From contig NZ_BAAAWE010000001.1 in assembly GCF_039534915.1 (NCBI RefSeq), positions 806,001 through 870,000 on the forward strand: a stretch of 64,000 nt of DNA. The letters are read 5' to 3'. Positions within the stretch are counted from its first letter, which is position 1, and each line of letters opens with the position of its first letter. A program made the translations under genes and the position numbers. The notes below the pieces were generated by a model. That model saw only the letters and a list, made by a program, of their open reading frames with translations. It did no database searches and was not told the origin of the DNA. Below, piece after piece: positions 57,824 through 64,000 of the stretch. The DNA comes from Streptomyces roseofulvus. GTDB lineage: Bacteria > Actinomycetota > Actinomycetes > Streptomycetales > Streptomycetaceae.

Positions 57824-59989
57824 TCAGCCGGTGGTGAGGACGACGAGCCGCTGGGTGGCGCGGGTCATCGCCACGTAGCGGTCCACCGCGCCCTCGATGC
57901 CCTCGCCGTACTCCTGCGGGTCGAGGAGGACGACGAGGTCGAACTCCAGGCCCTTGGAGAGGCTCGGCGTGAGCGCCCTGACCCGGGGGCGGTCACCGAG
58001 CGCGGGGAGGCGTCCCTCGGCGGCGATGACGCAGGCGACGCCGTCGGCGTGCTCGGCGAGCCAGTCGTCGAGGACGGTGTCGAGCTCGGCGGTGGTGCCG
58101 TGGTGGACGGGGGTGCCGGAGGCGCGGACCGAGGTCGGCACGTTGGCGTCCGGGAGGGCGGCGCGGATGACCGGCGCGGCCTCCGTCATGACCTCCTCGG
58201 GGGTGCGGTAGTTGATGCTGAGCGAGGTCGTCTCGATCCGGTCGAGGCCGACGCGCTCCAGGCGCTCGCGCCAGCTCTCGGTGAAGCCGTGCCGGGCCTG
58301 GGCGCGGTCGCCGACGACGGTGAAGCTGCGGGACGGGCAGCGCAGCAGCAGCATCTGCCATTCGGCGTCGGTGAGTTCCTGGGCCTCGTCGACGACGACG
58401 TGGGCGAAGGGACCGGCCAGCGGGTCGGTGGCGGCGGCGGGCAGGCCGGCGTCGTCGACGAGGCTGTCCTGGAGGTCCTTGCCGAGGAGCATGGTGACGG
58501 CGCCCTCGCCGTCGTCGTCGGAGCGCACGATGTTGTCGATGACGCCGGCCATCCGCTCCTTGCGGGCGGCGAGGGTCGCCTTCTCCCGGCGCTTGCGTGC
58601 GGCGGACCGGGGGTCGCCGAGCCGCTGCCGGGCCGCGTCGAGGTACGGGAGGTCGGACTCGGTCCACGCCTGGGCGTCGGCCCGCTGGAGGGCGCGCACC
58701 TCGTCCCGGTCCAGCCAGGGGGCGCACAGGCGCAGATAGGCGGGGACGGTCCACAGGTCGCCGACGAGGTCGGTGGGCTCCAGCATGGGCCAGGCCCGGT
58801 CGAGGGTGGAGACCAGCTCCCGGTCGCTCCGCAGGGCCCGCTCGAAGAGGATCTCGGGGACCTCGCCGCGGGCCTTCTCCCTGAGGAGCGCGACCAGCTC
58901 CTCCCAGATCAGTTCGCGGGCCTCGTTGTGCGGGGTGCTGGGGCCGGGGGCGTCGAACGCCTCCGCCCAGTCCTCGGGGGTGACGGTCAGGTCGCCCCAG
59001 TCGGTGGTGACGTGGGTCGGGTCGGCCGGCGGCTCCTCGTAGAAGCGGACGGCCTTCTCGATGCCGCGGACCAGGGCGGCGGAGGACTTGAGCCGGGCGA
59101 CCTCCGGGTCCTTCTCGGGGCCGGCGGTGGCCCCTTCGGGGACGAGGTCGCGGACGGTGCAGGTGCGCACGCCCTCCTCGCCGAGGCTGGGCAGCACGTC
59201 GGAGACGTAGGCGAGGTAGGGCTGGTGGGGGCCGACGAAGAGGACGCCGCCGCGGCGGTGGCCGAGCCGGGGGTCGGAGTAGAGCAGGTAGGCGGCGCGG
59301 TGGAGGGCGACGACGGTCTTGCCGGTGCCGGGGCCGCCGTCGACGACCAGGGCGCCGCGCGAGCCGGCGCGGACGATGGCGTCCTGGTCGGCCTGGATGG
59401 TGGAGAGCACGTCGCGCATCCGCTCGGAGCGGTTGGTGCCGAGGCTGGCGATGAAGGCGGACTGGTCGTCGAGGGCCGCGTGCGCGTCGAGGCCGCCCTC
59501 GGTGAAGACCTCGTCCCAGTAGTCGGTGACGGCGCCGCCGTTCCAGCGGTAGCGGCGGCGGCTGGCCAGGCCCATCGGGTGGGCGTGGGTGGCGCCGAAG
59601 AAGGGCTCGGCGGCGGGCGAGCGCCAGTCGACGAGGAGCCGGTTCCCGGAGCTGTCGGTGAGGCCGAGGCGTCCGATGTAGAGGGGTTCCGAGCCGTCGG
59701 CGGAGACGATCCGGCCGAGGCAGAGGTCGAGACCGAAGCGGCGCAGGGTGCGCAGGCGGCCGGAGAGCCGGTGGACCTCCAGGTCGCGCTCCATCGCCTC
59801 GCGGCCGGCCCCGCCGGGCGCGCGGCGCACGGCGTCGAGCCGCTCGGAGAGTTCGGCGACGGCCTGGTCGAGGCTCTCCGCGATGGCGGCGAAGTGCTGC
59901 TCGTCGTCGGCGATGAGCGCGGGGGCGGCCTTGGCGGCGAGACGGTCGGGGAGCTGGAAGGGACCGGTGGTGCGCAGCGGCATGGGCAC
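57824..59989 (-). CDS. helR: HelR: UvrD/HelD-like RNA polymerase-recycling ATPase
   Basis: Helicase-like protein of about 721 residues that displaces rifamycins and recycles stalled RNA polymerase in Streptomyces. After a coiled-coil N-terminus (HFAAIAESLDQAVAELSERLDAVRRA) comes the split superfamily-1 motor: Walker A GGPGTGKTVV near residues 218-227, Walker B VVVDEAQEL, motif III VVGDRAQARHG, motif IV-type SINYRTPEEV, and motif VI YVAMTRATQRLVVL. It binds RNA polymerase rather than unwinding DNA. The GTG at 59989 has GAGA about 8 bp upstream; an ATG two codons later is possible. A perfect 25-nt inverted repeat lies 56 bp upstream, matching the rifamycin-associated element that controls helR. 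Confidence 0.93.
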   Translation of the reverse strand: MPMPLRTTGPFQLPDRLAAKAAPALIADDEQHFAAIAESLDQAVAELSERLDAVRRAPGGAGREAMERDLEVHRLSGRLRTLRRFGLDLCLGRIVSADGSEPLYIGRLGLTDSSGNRLLVDWRSPAAEPFFGATHAHPMGLASRRRYRWNGGAVTDYWDEVFTEGGLDAHAALDDQSAFIASLGTNRSERMRDVLSTIQADQDAIVRAGSRGALVVDGGPGTGKTVVALHRAAYLLYSDPRLGHRRGGVLFVGPHQPYLAYVSDVLPSLGEEGVRTCTVRDLVPEGATAGPEKDPEVARLKSSAALVRGIEKAVRFYEEPPADPTHVTTDWGDLTVTPEDWAEAFDAPGPSTPHNEARELIWEELVALLREKARGEVPEILFERALRSDRELVSTLDRAWPMLEPTDLVGDLWTVPAYLRLCAPWLDRDEVRALQRADAQAWTESDLPYLDAARQRLGDPRSAARKRREKATLAARKERMAGVIDNIVRSDDDGEGAVTMLLGKDLQDSLVDDAGLPAAATDPLAGPFAHVVVDEAQELTDAEWQMLLLRCPSRSFTVVGDRAQARHGFTESWRERLERVGLDRIETTSLSINYRTPEEVMTEAAPVIRAALPDANVPTSVRASGTPVHHGTTAELDTVLDDWLAEHADGVACVIAAEGRLPALGDRPRVRALTPSLSKGLEFDLVVLLDPQEYGEGIEGAVDRYVAMTRATQRLVVLTTG

Positions 59990-60044
59990 GCGGGGAATCT
60001 CGTTTCGGCAGGTGACGGGGTAGGTGTGCGATTGTGCGGCATCC

Positions 60045-60069
60045 GGGGGGCCTTGCCGCAAGGCCCCCC
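60045..60069. promoter_or_regulatory. Rifamycin-associated element (RAE)-type inverted repeat
   Basis: Perfect inverted repeat of 12+1+12 bases: GGGGGGCCTTGC (60045-60056), centre C60057, GCAAGGCCCCCC (60058-60069). It lies 56 bp upstream of helR. Its centre supplies TTGCGG (leftward) and TTGCCG (rightward), -35-like elements on both strands. The core agrees with the 19-bp RAE known from rifamycin-induced genes in Streptomyces. Confidence 0.85.
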
Positions 60070-60081
60070 TTGCGCTATACC
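60053..60081 (+). promoter_or_regulatory. Rightward promoter-like pair sharing the RAE
   Basis: TTGCCG (60053-60058) and TATACC (60076-60081) are spaced by exactly 17 bp. The -35 lies inside the RAE. The expected start is near 60088, just before an intrinsic terminator. Confidence 0.5.
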
Positions 60082-60089
60082 TTGAACAT

Positions 60090-60115
60090 GGCGGGAGGTG
60101 CTCCCGCCCTTTTTT
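60090..60115 (+). terminator. Intrinsic terminator immediately right of the RAE
   Basis: GGCGGGAG (60090-60097) pairs with CTCCCGCC (60101-60108) around the loop GTG, followed by one C and TTTTTT (60110-60115). This is a textbook rho-independent terminator for rightward transcripts, unusually clear for a high-GC genome. Confidence 0.8.
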
Positions 60116-60190
60116 GTGCCCTGCCCGCGCTCGGTGCCCCGGCCCGCCCTTGGTATCCGGGCCCGGACGGCGGGTGGCGGCCCTCGCGCG

Positions 60191-60472
60191 TCAGCGGGTG
60201 TCGCCCGTCCAGTCGAAGCGGCCCGGGTCGCCGTCCCGCGGACCGTACACCGCGCGGCCGCCCGCCCCGTACCGGCCCAGCTCCGTCTCCAGGACGGCAC
60301 CCGCGCGTATCTCCTCGCCCGTCCAGTCGGTCACGTCGAGCAGCAGCCCGTCGAGCGGGCCGCCGACCAGCTCCGCGTAGACGCGCCCGGGGCGCGGTCC
60401 GGGGCGCGGGTCGTCGTGGTCCTGCCCGTAGACCCGGCCCCGCAGCAGTTCCTCGTCACGGTCCCCGCCCAT
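60191..60472 (-). CDS. Small hypothetical protein, 93 residues
   Basis: Short acidic/basic mixed protein with no signal peptide. The central stretch YAELVGGPLDGLLLDVTDW resembles small bacterial proteins with a glycine-turn-rich beta fold; the end (AVYGPRDGDPGRFDWTG) is also conserved-looking. The ATG at 60472 is preferred to an ATG 16 codons earlier because GAAGGAC lies seven bases upstream. Function unknown. Confidence 0.65.
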   Translation of the reverse strand: MGGDRDEELLRGRVYGQDHDDPRPGPRPGRVYAELVGGPLDGLLLDVTDWTGEEIRAGAVLETELGRYGAGGRAVYGPRDGDPGRFDWTGDTR

Positions 60473-60674
60473 GCCGCCGTCCTTCCCCCTGTCCCTGGGA
60501 CTGTCGCTCTGCCTGTCCATGGCCCCAGCGTGACAGCCGCCACTGACAACGGCCCGCCGGCCGGCCCCGTACGGACGTTCCCGTCCGCCCGGAGGCAACC
60601 GGACGGGCCGTCAGCCCGTCCTCCCGGGCAGAGCCGCCGGAGCCCGTCCGGCGCCCCCACCTGGAAGGATGCCG

Positions 60675-61340
60675 ATGACGATCACGCTCGCCGAGGAGAT
60701 CGCCCTGCTGTCGCTGGACGACGAGTCCGGGGAGGCGAAGGAGCGGCAGGCGGCCGCCTGGGCGGTCGCGGGCGGCATCCTGCTGGAGCTGGCGTTCGCC
60801 GGGCGGGTGTCGGTGTCCGGCGGGCGGATCGCCGTCACGGACGAGGACCCCACCGGGGAGCCGCTGCTCGACGAGCGGCTGGCGCTGATCACCGCCTGGG
60901 CGGCGAAGCGACAGAGGGCGCCGAAGGTCACGGAGTGGCTGACGAAGGACCAGGCGAAGGCGCCGGCCGCGACGGTCGCCCGGCTCTGCGAGCGGGGGCT
61001 GGTGGTGGAGGAGAAGCACCGGGTCCTGGGCCTGTTCCCGGTGCGGCGCTACCCGGAGGCGGACGGCTCGGCCGAGCGGGAGCTGCGGGAGCGGCTGCGC
61101 GCGGTGGTGCTCGACGGCGCCGCGCCGGACGAGCGGACGGCCGGGCTGGTCGCGCTGGTGCACGGGGCGAAGCTGCACCGGCTCGCGTTCCCCGGGGAGC
61201 CGCGGAAGGAGATCGCCGCGCGGATGGCGGAGCTCGCCGAGGGCCAGTGGGCGACCGACGGGGTCCGGGAGGCGATCCGGGACATGCAGGCGGCGGTGAC
61301 CACGGCGACGGTGGTCACCCTCTTCGCGGCCACCAGCTGA
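60675..61340 (+). CDS. GOLPH3/VPS74-like phosphoprotein (GPP34 family)
   Basis: Mostly helical protein of 221 residues: MTITLAEEIALLSLDDESGEAK, AAAWAVAGGILLELAFAGRVSV, LVHGAKLHRLAFPGEPRKEIAARM and AIRDMQAAVTTATVVTLFA are typical of bacterial GPP34 proteins. Eukaryotic relatives bind phosphatidylinositol-4-phosphate and glycosyltransferases; the bacterial role is unknown, possibly at the membrane. The ATG at 60675 is chosen over an ATG two codons earlier because GGAAGG is then six bases upstream. Confidence 0.9.
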   Translation: MTITLAEEIALLSLDDESGEAKERQAAAWAVAGGILLELAFAGRVSVSGGRIAVTDEDPTGEPLLDERLALITAWAAKRQRAPKVTEWLTKDQAKAPAATVARLCERGLVVEEKHRVLGLFPVRRYPEADGSAERELRERLRAVVLDGAAPDERTAGLVALVHGAKLHRLAFPGEPRKEIAARMAELAEGQWATDGVREAIRDMQAAVTTATVVTLFAATS

Positions 61341-61354
61341 TCCCGGCCGGGCGG

Positions 61355-61951
61355 TCAGGTCACGGCGTGGCCGTACGCGGCGGCCAGCGCGTCCAGTTCG
61401 GGATCCCCGTACTGCCGGCGCAGGGCCTGGAAGGCGGTGACCTTCTCGGGGCCGAAGCGGCCGATGCGCACCTCGAAGCTGTCCGGCGAGACGAACCGCG
61501 GCGGGGTGGACTTGGAGTGGAACTTGTCGGCGTACATGACCATCCGCTCCTCGGGCGTGACGGGCACGTAGTCGGCCGGCGGGATCGGGAGCCCCTGGGC
61601 GAGGACGTCCTCCTGGGTGATGCCGACGCCGGTGTGACAGGAGCAGAAGCGGCAGAGGGCCTCGGGCAGGCCCTCCTCGGCGAGCAGCCGGTGGCCGAGG
61701 ACGCCGTGGGTGACGTACGCGGTGCCGTCGATGCGCCCGGCGGTGTCGTACAGCCGGTAGACGCCGATGTCGTGCAGCAGGCAGCCGGCGCGGACGAGGT
61801 CGGCGTCGGCGCCCCCGCCGGAGCGGGAGAGCAGCTGGTCGGCGATGGCGGCGACGATCTCGCAGTGGGTGAAGACGAGTTCGAAGGCGGCGTCGCTGGG
61901 GGCGTGCTTCCGGTGCAGGGACCGGATTTCGTCATATGAGGGGATCTCCAC
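61355..61951 (-). CDS. HD-domain phosphohydrolase-like protein
   Basis: Protein of 198 residues with an HD-type metal site: THCEIVAAIADQLL, then GCLLHDIGVYRL (His-Asp), a third His in THGVLGHRLLAEEGLP and later CHTGVGITQED. The order resembles uncharacterised HD hydrolases annotated near HDIG proteins. It probably hydrolyses phosphate monoesters or nucleotides, but the substrate is unknown. The GTG at 61951 begins MEIPSYDEIRSLH. It converges on the GOLPH3-like gene. Confidence 0.87.
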   Translation of the reverse strand: MEIPSYDEIRSLHRKHAPSDAAFELVFTHCEIVAAIADQLLSRSGGGADADLVRAGCLLHDIGVYRLYDTAGRIDGTAYVTHGVLGHRLLAEEGLPEALCRFCSCHTGVGITQEDVLAQGLPIPPADYVPVTPEERMVMYADKFHSKSTPPRFVSPDSFEVRIGRFGPEKVTAFQALRRQYGDPELDALAAAYGHAVT

Positions 61952-62208
61952 GCCGGAAGGATAGCCGGGCGGGAATCCGCTCCCGGCGGGGTGCCGGGGC
62001 GGGTGACGGCCGGCGCCGCCGGTCGCGCGGGTACGGCGGGCGGGTGATGTCCGACGCCACGCCCGGCGGTCGCCGCGTCCGCCGGGGAAGGGAGGGGAAC
62101 CGAACCTTCCACGAGTCTGCGGCGGACGTCGAACTCTGCGTCATCCTCCGGTAACTGACGGTGTGTTGTCTCTGTATCCAGGTGCGTTCCGACGACGGAA
62201 GGACTCCC

Positions 62209-63777
62209 ATGCAGCACCGGTCTCTCGCCCTCCTGGCGGCCGCGGCGGTCCTGTCGGCCGCCTCGGTGCCCCTCGCGGAGGCCCGACCGGCCGTCCCGCG
62301 CCACCCCGTGGACGGCGCCTCGGCCGTCTCCAGCTCGCCGGCGCGGGGGGTGACGCTCACCACCTTCACGTACGGGCGGAGGGACGCCGGCCACGTGTGG
62401 ACCGTCCAGGTCAACCTCCCCCGGCACCCCGACGGCCCGTTCGCCGGCGCGCCGCTGGCCCTCGGGCCGCACGGGACGGCGGTGCGGGCGGCGGAGGCAC
62501 TGCGGGCGGCCGGGTTCGATCCGCGCGTGGAGGAGGTGACCACCCCGGCCTACGCGGACCTGCGGCCGGCGGTGCTCGGCTGGACGGTACGGACCGGCGG
62601 CTTCGCGGACGAGGCCGGGGCGGCGGCGCTCGCCGGCCGGCTCCGGGCGGCCGGGTTCACCGCCCGCACCCGCTACACGGCCCAGGACGGCACCGACGAC
62701 GACGCGCCGCAGCGCGTCCACGTCCTGCGGATCAACCTCGACGAGTTCGGCGGCCGGCTGGAGACCGGCCACGGCCCCACCCTCCACGGCACCGAACGGC
62801 TCACCGCGCTGATCGACGCGACGGGGGCCGTGGCCGGGATCAACGGGCAGTGGTTCTACGACAGCGCCCCCGGCGGCCTCTACGTCCGCGACGGCCGGCT
62901 GCTCGGCTCGGCCACCCAGGGACGGTCCGGCATCCGGCTGGAGCGCGGCGGGCGGGCCTTCTCCGTCGACACCTTCACGGCCCGGGTGACGGTCACGGCG
63001 GGCCGGGAGACGGCGGAGGTCGACGGCGTCAACCGGGTCCCCGGGTCGATCTGGAACTGCGGCGGCGTCGGCGGCGACCTGCCGACCGAGCGCCCGCAGC
63101 ACGACGTCCGGTGCACCGACGACAGCGAACTCGTCCGCTTCACCCCCGAGTGGGGCGCGCCCCCGGCCGGCCCCGGCGCGGAGGCCGTCCTGGACGCCCG
63201 GGGTCGGGTGACGGCCGTCCACGACCGCCGCGGCGCCGCGGTGCCGCCCGGCGGATCGACGCTCCAGGCCACCGGCGACAGCGCCGCCTGGCTGCTGCGC
63301 GCGGTGCGGGTGGGCGCGACGCTCGCCTTCGACGAGCGGGTGCGCGACGGCCGGGGCCGCCCGGTCCCGCTCCACCGCGACACGACCGTCCTCCAGGTGG
63401 GCCCGGCGCTGGTCCGCGACGGCGAGGTGGCGGTGAACGCGGTCGCCGACGGCGTGGTCCGCGAGGGCCCCGACCAGTCGTTCACCTACGAGTGGACGGT
63501 CCGCGCCAACCCCCGGTCCATGATCGGCGTGGATGACCGGGGCCGTCTGATGCTGGTCGTCGCCGACGGCCGCCGCCCGGGCGTCAGCGAGGGCCTGGGC
63601 ATCGACGGCGCCGCGCGCCTGATGCGCGCCCTGGGCGCCCGGGAGGCGCTCAACCTCGACGGCGGCGGTTCGAGCGTCCTCGCGACGGCGGCGGGCATCG
63701 TCAACCAGCCCTCCGACGCCTCCGGCGAACGCTCCCTCGGCACCGGCCTCCTCCTGATCCCCCCGGCCTCCCGCTGA
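62209..63777 (+). CDS. Secreted phosphodiester glycosidase-family (NAGPA) protein with SPOR-like repeat
   Basis: Exported protein of 522 residues. The signal peptide (SLALLAAAAVLSAASVPLAEA) precedes a SPOR-like region (about 80-170; AAEALRAAGFDPRVEEV and FADEAGAAALAGRLRAAGFTARTRY). The NAGPA/DUF2233-type domain follows: VHVLRINLDEFGGRLETGHG, GAVAGINGQWFYDSAPGGLYVRDGRLLG, GVDDRGRLMLVVADGRRPGVSEGLGIDGAARLMRALGAREALNLDGGGSSVLAT, including the diagnostic NLDGGGSS. It may process a wall or exopolysaccharide phosphodiester. The ATG at 62209 follows GGAAGGA. Confidence 0.9.
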   Translation: MQHRSLALLAAAAVLSAASVPLAEARPAVPRHPVDGASAVSSSPARGVTLTTFTYGRRDAGHVWTVQVNLPRHPDGPFAGAPLALGPHGTAVRAAEALRAAGFDPRVEEVTTPAYADLRPAVLGWTVRTGGFADEAGAAALAGRLRAAGFTARTRYTAQDGTDDDAPQRVHVLRINLDEFGGRLETGHGPTLHGTERLTALIDATGAVAGINGQWFYDSAPGGLYVRDGRLLGSATQGRSGIRLERGGRAFSVDTFTARVTVTAGRETAEVDGVNRVPGSIWNCGGVGGDLPTERPQHDVRCTDDSELVRFTPEWGAPPAGPGAEAVLDARGRVTAVHDRRGAAVPPGGSTLQATGDSAAWLLRAVRVGATLAFDERVRDGRGRPVPLHRDTTVLQVGPALVRDGEVAVNAVADGVVREGPDQSFTYEWTVRANPRSMIGVDDRGRLMLVVADGRRPGVSEGLGIDGAARLMRALGAREALNLDGGGSSVLATAAGIVNQPSDASGERSLGTGLLLIPPASR

Positions 63778-63863
63778 CGGCGGCGGGGGTGGCGACAGGC
63801 GGAGAGACCGGGAAGCGGCCAGACTGGGCCTGAACCGGGTGTCGAGCGCTGGCAGGGGTGCAC

Positions 63864-64000
63864 ATGGTCGAGGACGTTCCCTCCGTGCCCGACGGCGCCG
63901 TCCTCGACACCGTGTTCCGGCAGACCGAGGTCGGGGTGCACGTGCTCGACCGGGAGCTGCGGCTCGTACGGGTCACCGGCGCGGTCCTCGCCACGCGGGG
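63864..64000 (+). CDS. PAS-domain signalling protein, N-terminal fragment
   Basis: Only the first 45 codons are present. AVLDTVFRQTEVGVHVLDRELRLVRVTGAVLATRG matches the start of a PAS fold as in Streptomyces PAS/GAF/PP2C phosphatases or sensor kinases. The ATG at 63864 follows AGGGG. The output domain lies outside the window, so the activity cannot be assigned. Confidence 0.65.
   Translation, partial: MVEDVPSVPDGAVLDTVFRQTEVGVHVLDRELRLVRVTGAVLATR

Noticed and set aside
1..64000. CRISPR arrays, tRNA or rRNA genes, prophage or BGC core genes.
   Set aside because: I saw no regularly spaced repeats, no cloverleaf-like segments, and no phage structural, PKS or NRPS genes. One glycosyltransferase alone does not make a cluster.

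Overview
The window is a high-GC actinobacterial chromosome segment and almost certainly Streptomyces. GTG starts are frequent, intergenic spaces are short, and third codon positions are strongly G/C-biased. Marker families fit this: a streptogrisin-type serine protease, an S. albus-type D,D-carboxypeptidase, a PAS/GAF/PP2C phosphatase, a GOLPH3-like protein, a HelR-type RNA polymerase helicase, and sugar ABC importers that lack their own ATPase. I see no rRNA, tRNA, CRISPR array or prophage. About 50 genes can be supported.

Positions 1-18400 carry housekeeping and accessory genes: a partial HSP90 chaperone, a TPR-like protein, a macrolide-type glycosyltransferase with nested mobile DNA at its stop codon (an IS630-family element beside a 160-bp palindromic MITE-like element), an APH-type kinase, a carboxylesterase, a Sir2 deacetylase, a TauE/SafE permease, a GAF-LuxR regulator, two metal-dependent amidohydrolases, a streptogrisin, and an FAD monooxygenase divergent from a TAT-exported amidohydrolase. 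Two GTATAC-core sites lie between that last pair.

Positions 18400-36900 carry a lamin-tail-domain secreted protein, an amphi-Trp protein with a histone-H1-like tail, an ADP-ribosylglycohydrolase, a PadR/ABC-ATPase/FtsX operon, two sugar-binding lipoproteins with two permeases (one carrying an unusual inserted beta-sandwich), a DUF4916 NUDIX-like protein, a zinc carboxypeptidase, a PP2C phosphatase, a baeRF-type protein with a DUF1269 protein, and an alpha/beta hydrolase.

Positions 36900-48100 carry a cutinase/PET-hydrolase-family polyesterase, a large LuxR regulator with a degenerate P-loop, a sigma-like/zinc-finger/CAP fusion protein, a beta-lactamase-fold hydrolase, an MFS exporter, a lipoprotein and two envelope-type proteins.

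Positions 48000-57800 form a beta-1,3-glucan utilisation locus: a LacI repressor, a secreted GH81 endo-glucanase, a binding lipoprotein, two permeases and a GH1 beta-glucosidase. Three near-identical GAGAGCGCTCTC palindromes precede the repressor, the glucanase and the transporter. The logic is extracellular endo-cleavage, import of oligosaccharides (energised by an ATPase encoded elsewhere), intracellular hydrolysis, and derepression of the LacI protein.

Positions 57800-64000 carry helR with a perfect 25-nt inverted repeat of the rifamycin-associated-element type, a short rightward promoter/terminator unit beside it, a small hypothetical protein, a GOLPH3-like protein, an HD-domain protein, a phosphodiester-glycosidase-family secreted protein and the start of a PAS-domain protein.
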